From: JALYNX01 sp040902845
GTDB lineage: Bacteria > Actinomycetota > Acidimicrobiia > Spongiisociales > ZC4RG35
Assembly (NCBI GenBank): GCA_040902845.1
Contig: JBBDWM010000005.1
Location: 1-48,206, forward strand
Direction of reading: 5' to 3'
Length of the DNA stretch: 48,206 bases
In this document: piece by piece, positions 47,587-48,206 of the stretch
Numbering within the stretch: the stretch's first letter is position 1
Layout of the letters: each line of letters begins with the position of its first letter
Program-made: the position numbers and the translations under genes
Notes under the pieces: model-generated
Told to the model about the DNA's origin: nothing
What the model saw: only the letters and a program-made list of their open reading frames with translations
Databases searched by the model: none

Positions 47587-47678
47587 GCCACCACCGCGAG
47601 AATTGCCACGAGCGCGATGACCATTGCCGCGATGTCTGCCGCGCTCTTGTCCTGCTGGCGAAACGGGTTGAAGCCCAC
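47565..47678 (-). CDS. 37-residue single-span membrane peptide
   Basis: A GTG-initiated gene, too short for usual gene calling. It gives MGFNPFRQQDKSAADIAAMV and then a hydrophobic helix (IALVALAVVAWAIF-like). The predicted membrane span is at about residues 17-35. Similar short peptides beginning GFNPF are, to my memory, common next to this zinc-ribbon gene in actinobacteria. It overlaps the zinc-ribbon start by 22 bases. Function unknown. Confidence 0.55.
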   Translation of the reverse strand: MGFNPFRQQDKSAADIAAMVIALVAILAVVAWAIFSG

Positions 47679-47721
47679 CCTGGAACGGTAACGGCCCTGG
47701 CTTCGGTCTACCGTCAACCCC

Positions 47722-48206
47722 GTGACGTGGCTCTCCGTCGAGGATCGTGGCCAGGTGCGGTGGCTGACCATCGACCGCCCCGAGCGCAAGAACGCGATCC
47801 CGTTCGATGGATGGCTGGAGTTGCGATCGGCATTCGAGGATTTCGAGCGGTCAGAACAGAGAATCCTGGTGGTCATCGGAGCCGGAGGCGAGTTCTGTGC
47901 CGGCGCTGACTTGGACCCGTCACGTCTCGACGAGTTGCAATCGGTCACCGACCGCCATCAGCGGATGAAGGAGATCGGCTCCGCGGCGTTCGCCCTGCAC
48001 CGGCTCACCAAGCCCACCATCGCCGCCGTCGACGGGGTGGCGGTGGGCGCCGGAATGAACCTCGCCCTCGGCTGTGACCTGGTGATCGCCACCGAGCGAG
48101 CTCGGTTCTCTGAGATCTTCGTCAAACGTGGGCTCACGGTCGACTTCGGCGGGTCGTGGCTGCTTCCCCGGGTCGTTGGGCTGCAACGGGCCAAGGAGTT
48201 GGCGCT
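47722..48206 (+). CDS. Enoyl-CoA hydratase/isomerase family protein (3' end outside the window)
   Basis: The first 161 residues of a crotonase-fold protein that runs off the window. It begins at GTG 47722 (VTWLSVEDRGQVRWLTIDRP), followed by FCAGADLDPSRLDE (oxyanion-hole loop near 61-75) and TIAAVDGVAVGAGMNLALGC near 105, which forms the second oxyanion hole. FSEIFVKRGLTVDFGGSWLL near 133 carries the acidic residues expected in this subfamily. The reaction (hydration or isomerisation in acyl-CoA oxidation) cannot be fixed from the fragment. Confidence 0.88.
   Translation, partial: MTWLSVEDRGQVRWLTIDRPERKNAIPFDGWLELRSAFEDFERSEQRILVVIGAGGEFCAGADLDPSRLDELQSVTDRHQRMKEIGSAAFALHRLTKPTIAAVDGVAVGAGMNLALGCDLVIATERARFSEIFVKRGLTVDFGGSWLLPRVVGLQRAKELA

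Overview
The window is a high-GC chromosomal segment from a free-living actinobacterium. Frequent GTG/TTG starts, overlapping gene ends, DUF3052 and DUF2469 proteins, an F420/PPOX-type small flavoprotein and the actinobacterial order of the two housekeeping clusters all fit. An Acidimicrobiia-like lineage is my best guess, but this is inference. A run of ten Ns inside a repeat shows that this is a scaffolded, probably metagenomic, assembly.

Layout. (1) 1-8718, plus strand: rpmF-plsX-rnc, a convergent membrane protein, then mutM-acyP-smc-ftsY-cdd. (2) 8708-9481, minus: DUF3052 and a PPOX-fold protein, followed by a GC-rich repeat containing the N gap. (3) 9697-16109, minus: etfB-etfA, a pyrimidine-nucleoside phosphorylase, and an arginine cluster whose three genes (argC, a fused N-acetylglutamate kinase/synthase, and an N-acetylornithine rather than ornithine carbamoyltransferase) all look like the Xanthomonas acetylated pathway. 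(4) 16246-22211: a rhodanese-MoeB fusion, a SIMPL lipoprotein, upp with an alkyltransferase-like gene, and ppc, separated by hairpin repeats. (5) 22219-29459: two divergent CO-dehydrogenase maturation clusters, each with a MoxR/CoxD ATPase, a VWA/CoxE protein and XdhC-type proteins. (6) 29473-30884: an ECF sigma factor and its membrane partner, with a plausible self-recognised promoter. (7) 31083-37912, minus: a form I aerobic CO dehydrogenase operon coxM-coxS-coxL, then an XdhC-YHS fusion, coxG and five consecutive small single-span membrane proteins, closed by a strong hairpin. (8) 38478-45687: ffh-rpsP-khpA-rimM, then a lipoprotein and a thiolase intruding before trmD-rplS-lepB-DUF2469-yraN. 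(9) 45723-end: an ABC exporter pair, a zinc-ribbon protein with a 37-residue membrane peptide, and the start of an enoyl-CoA hydratase.

How it works together. The form I CoxL active-site motif (AYRCSFR) indicates real CO oxidation. CoxD/CoxE/XdhC proteins would mature the Mo-Cu cofactor, the MoeB-type fusion could feed molybdopterin sulfuration, and CoxG plus the five small membrane proteins could link the enzyme to membrane quinone. Electron-transfer flavoprotein, thiolase and enoyl-CoA hydratase point to acyl-CoA oxidation. Taken together this suggests a heterotroph that supplements respiration with CO.

The most unusual points are the five-gene membrane cassette in the cox operon, the Xanthomonas-type arginine genes, an apparent AUC start for coxM behind a perfect Shine-Dalgarno, a two-copy 47-bp palindromic repeat (one copy supplies a gene's stop codon), and the interruption of the rimM-trmD operon.
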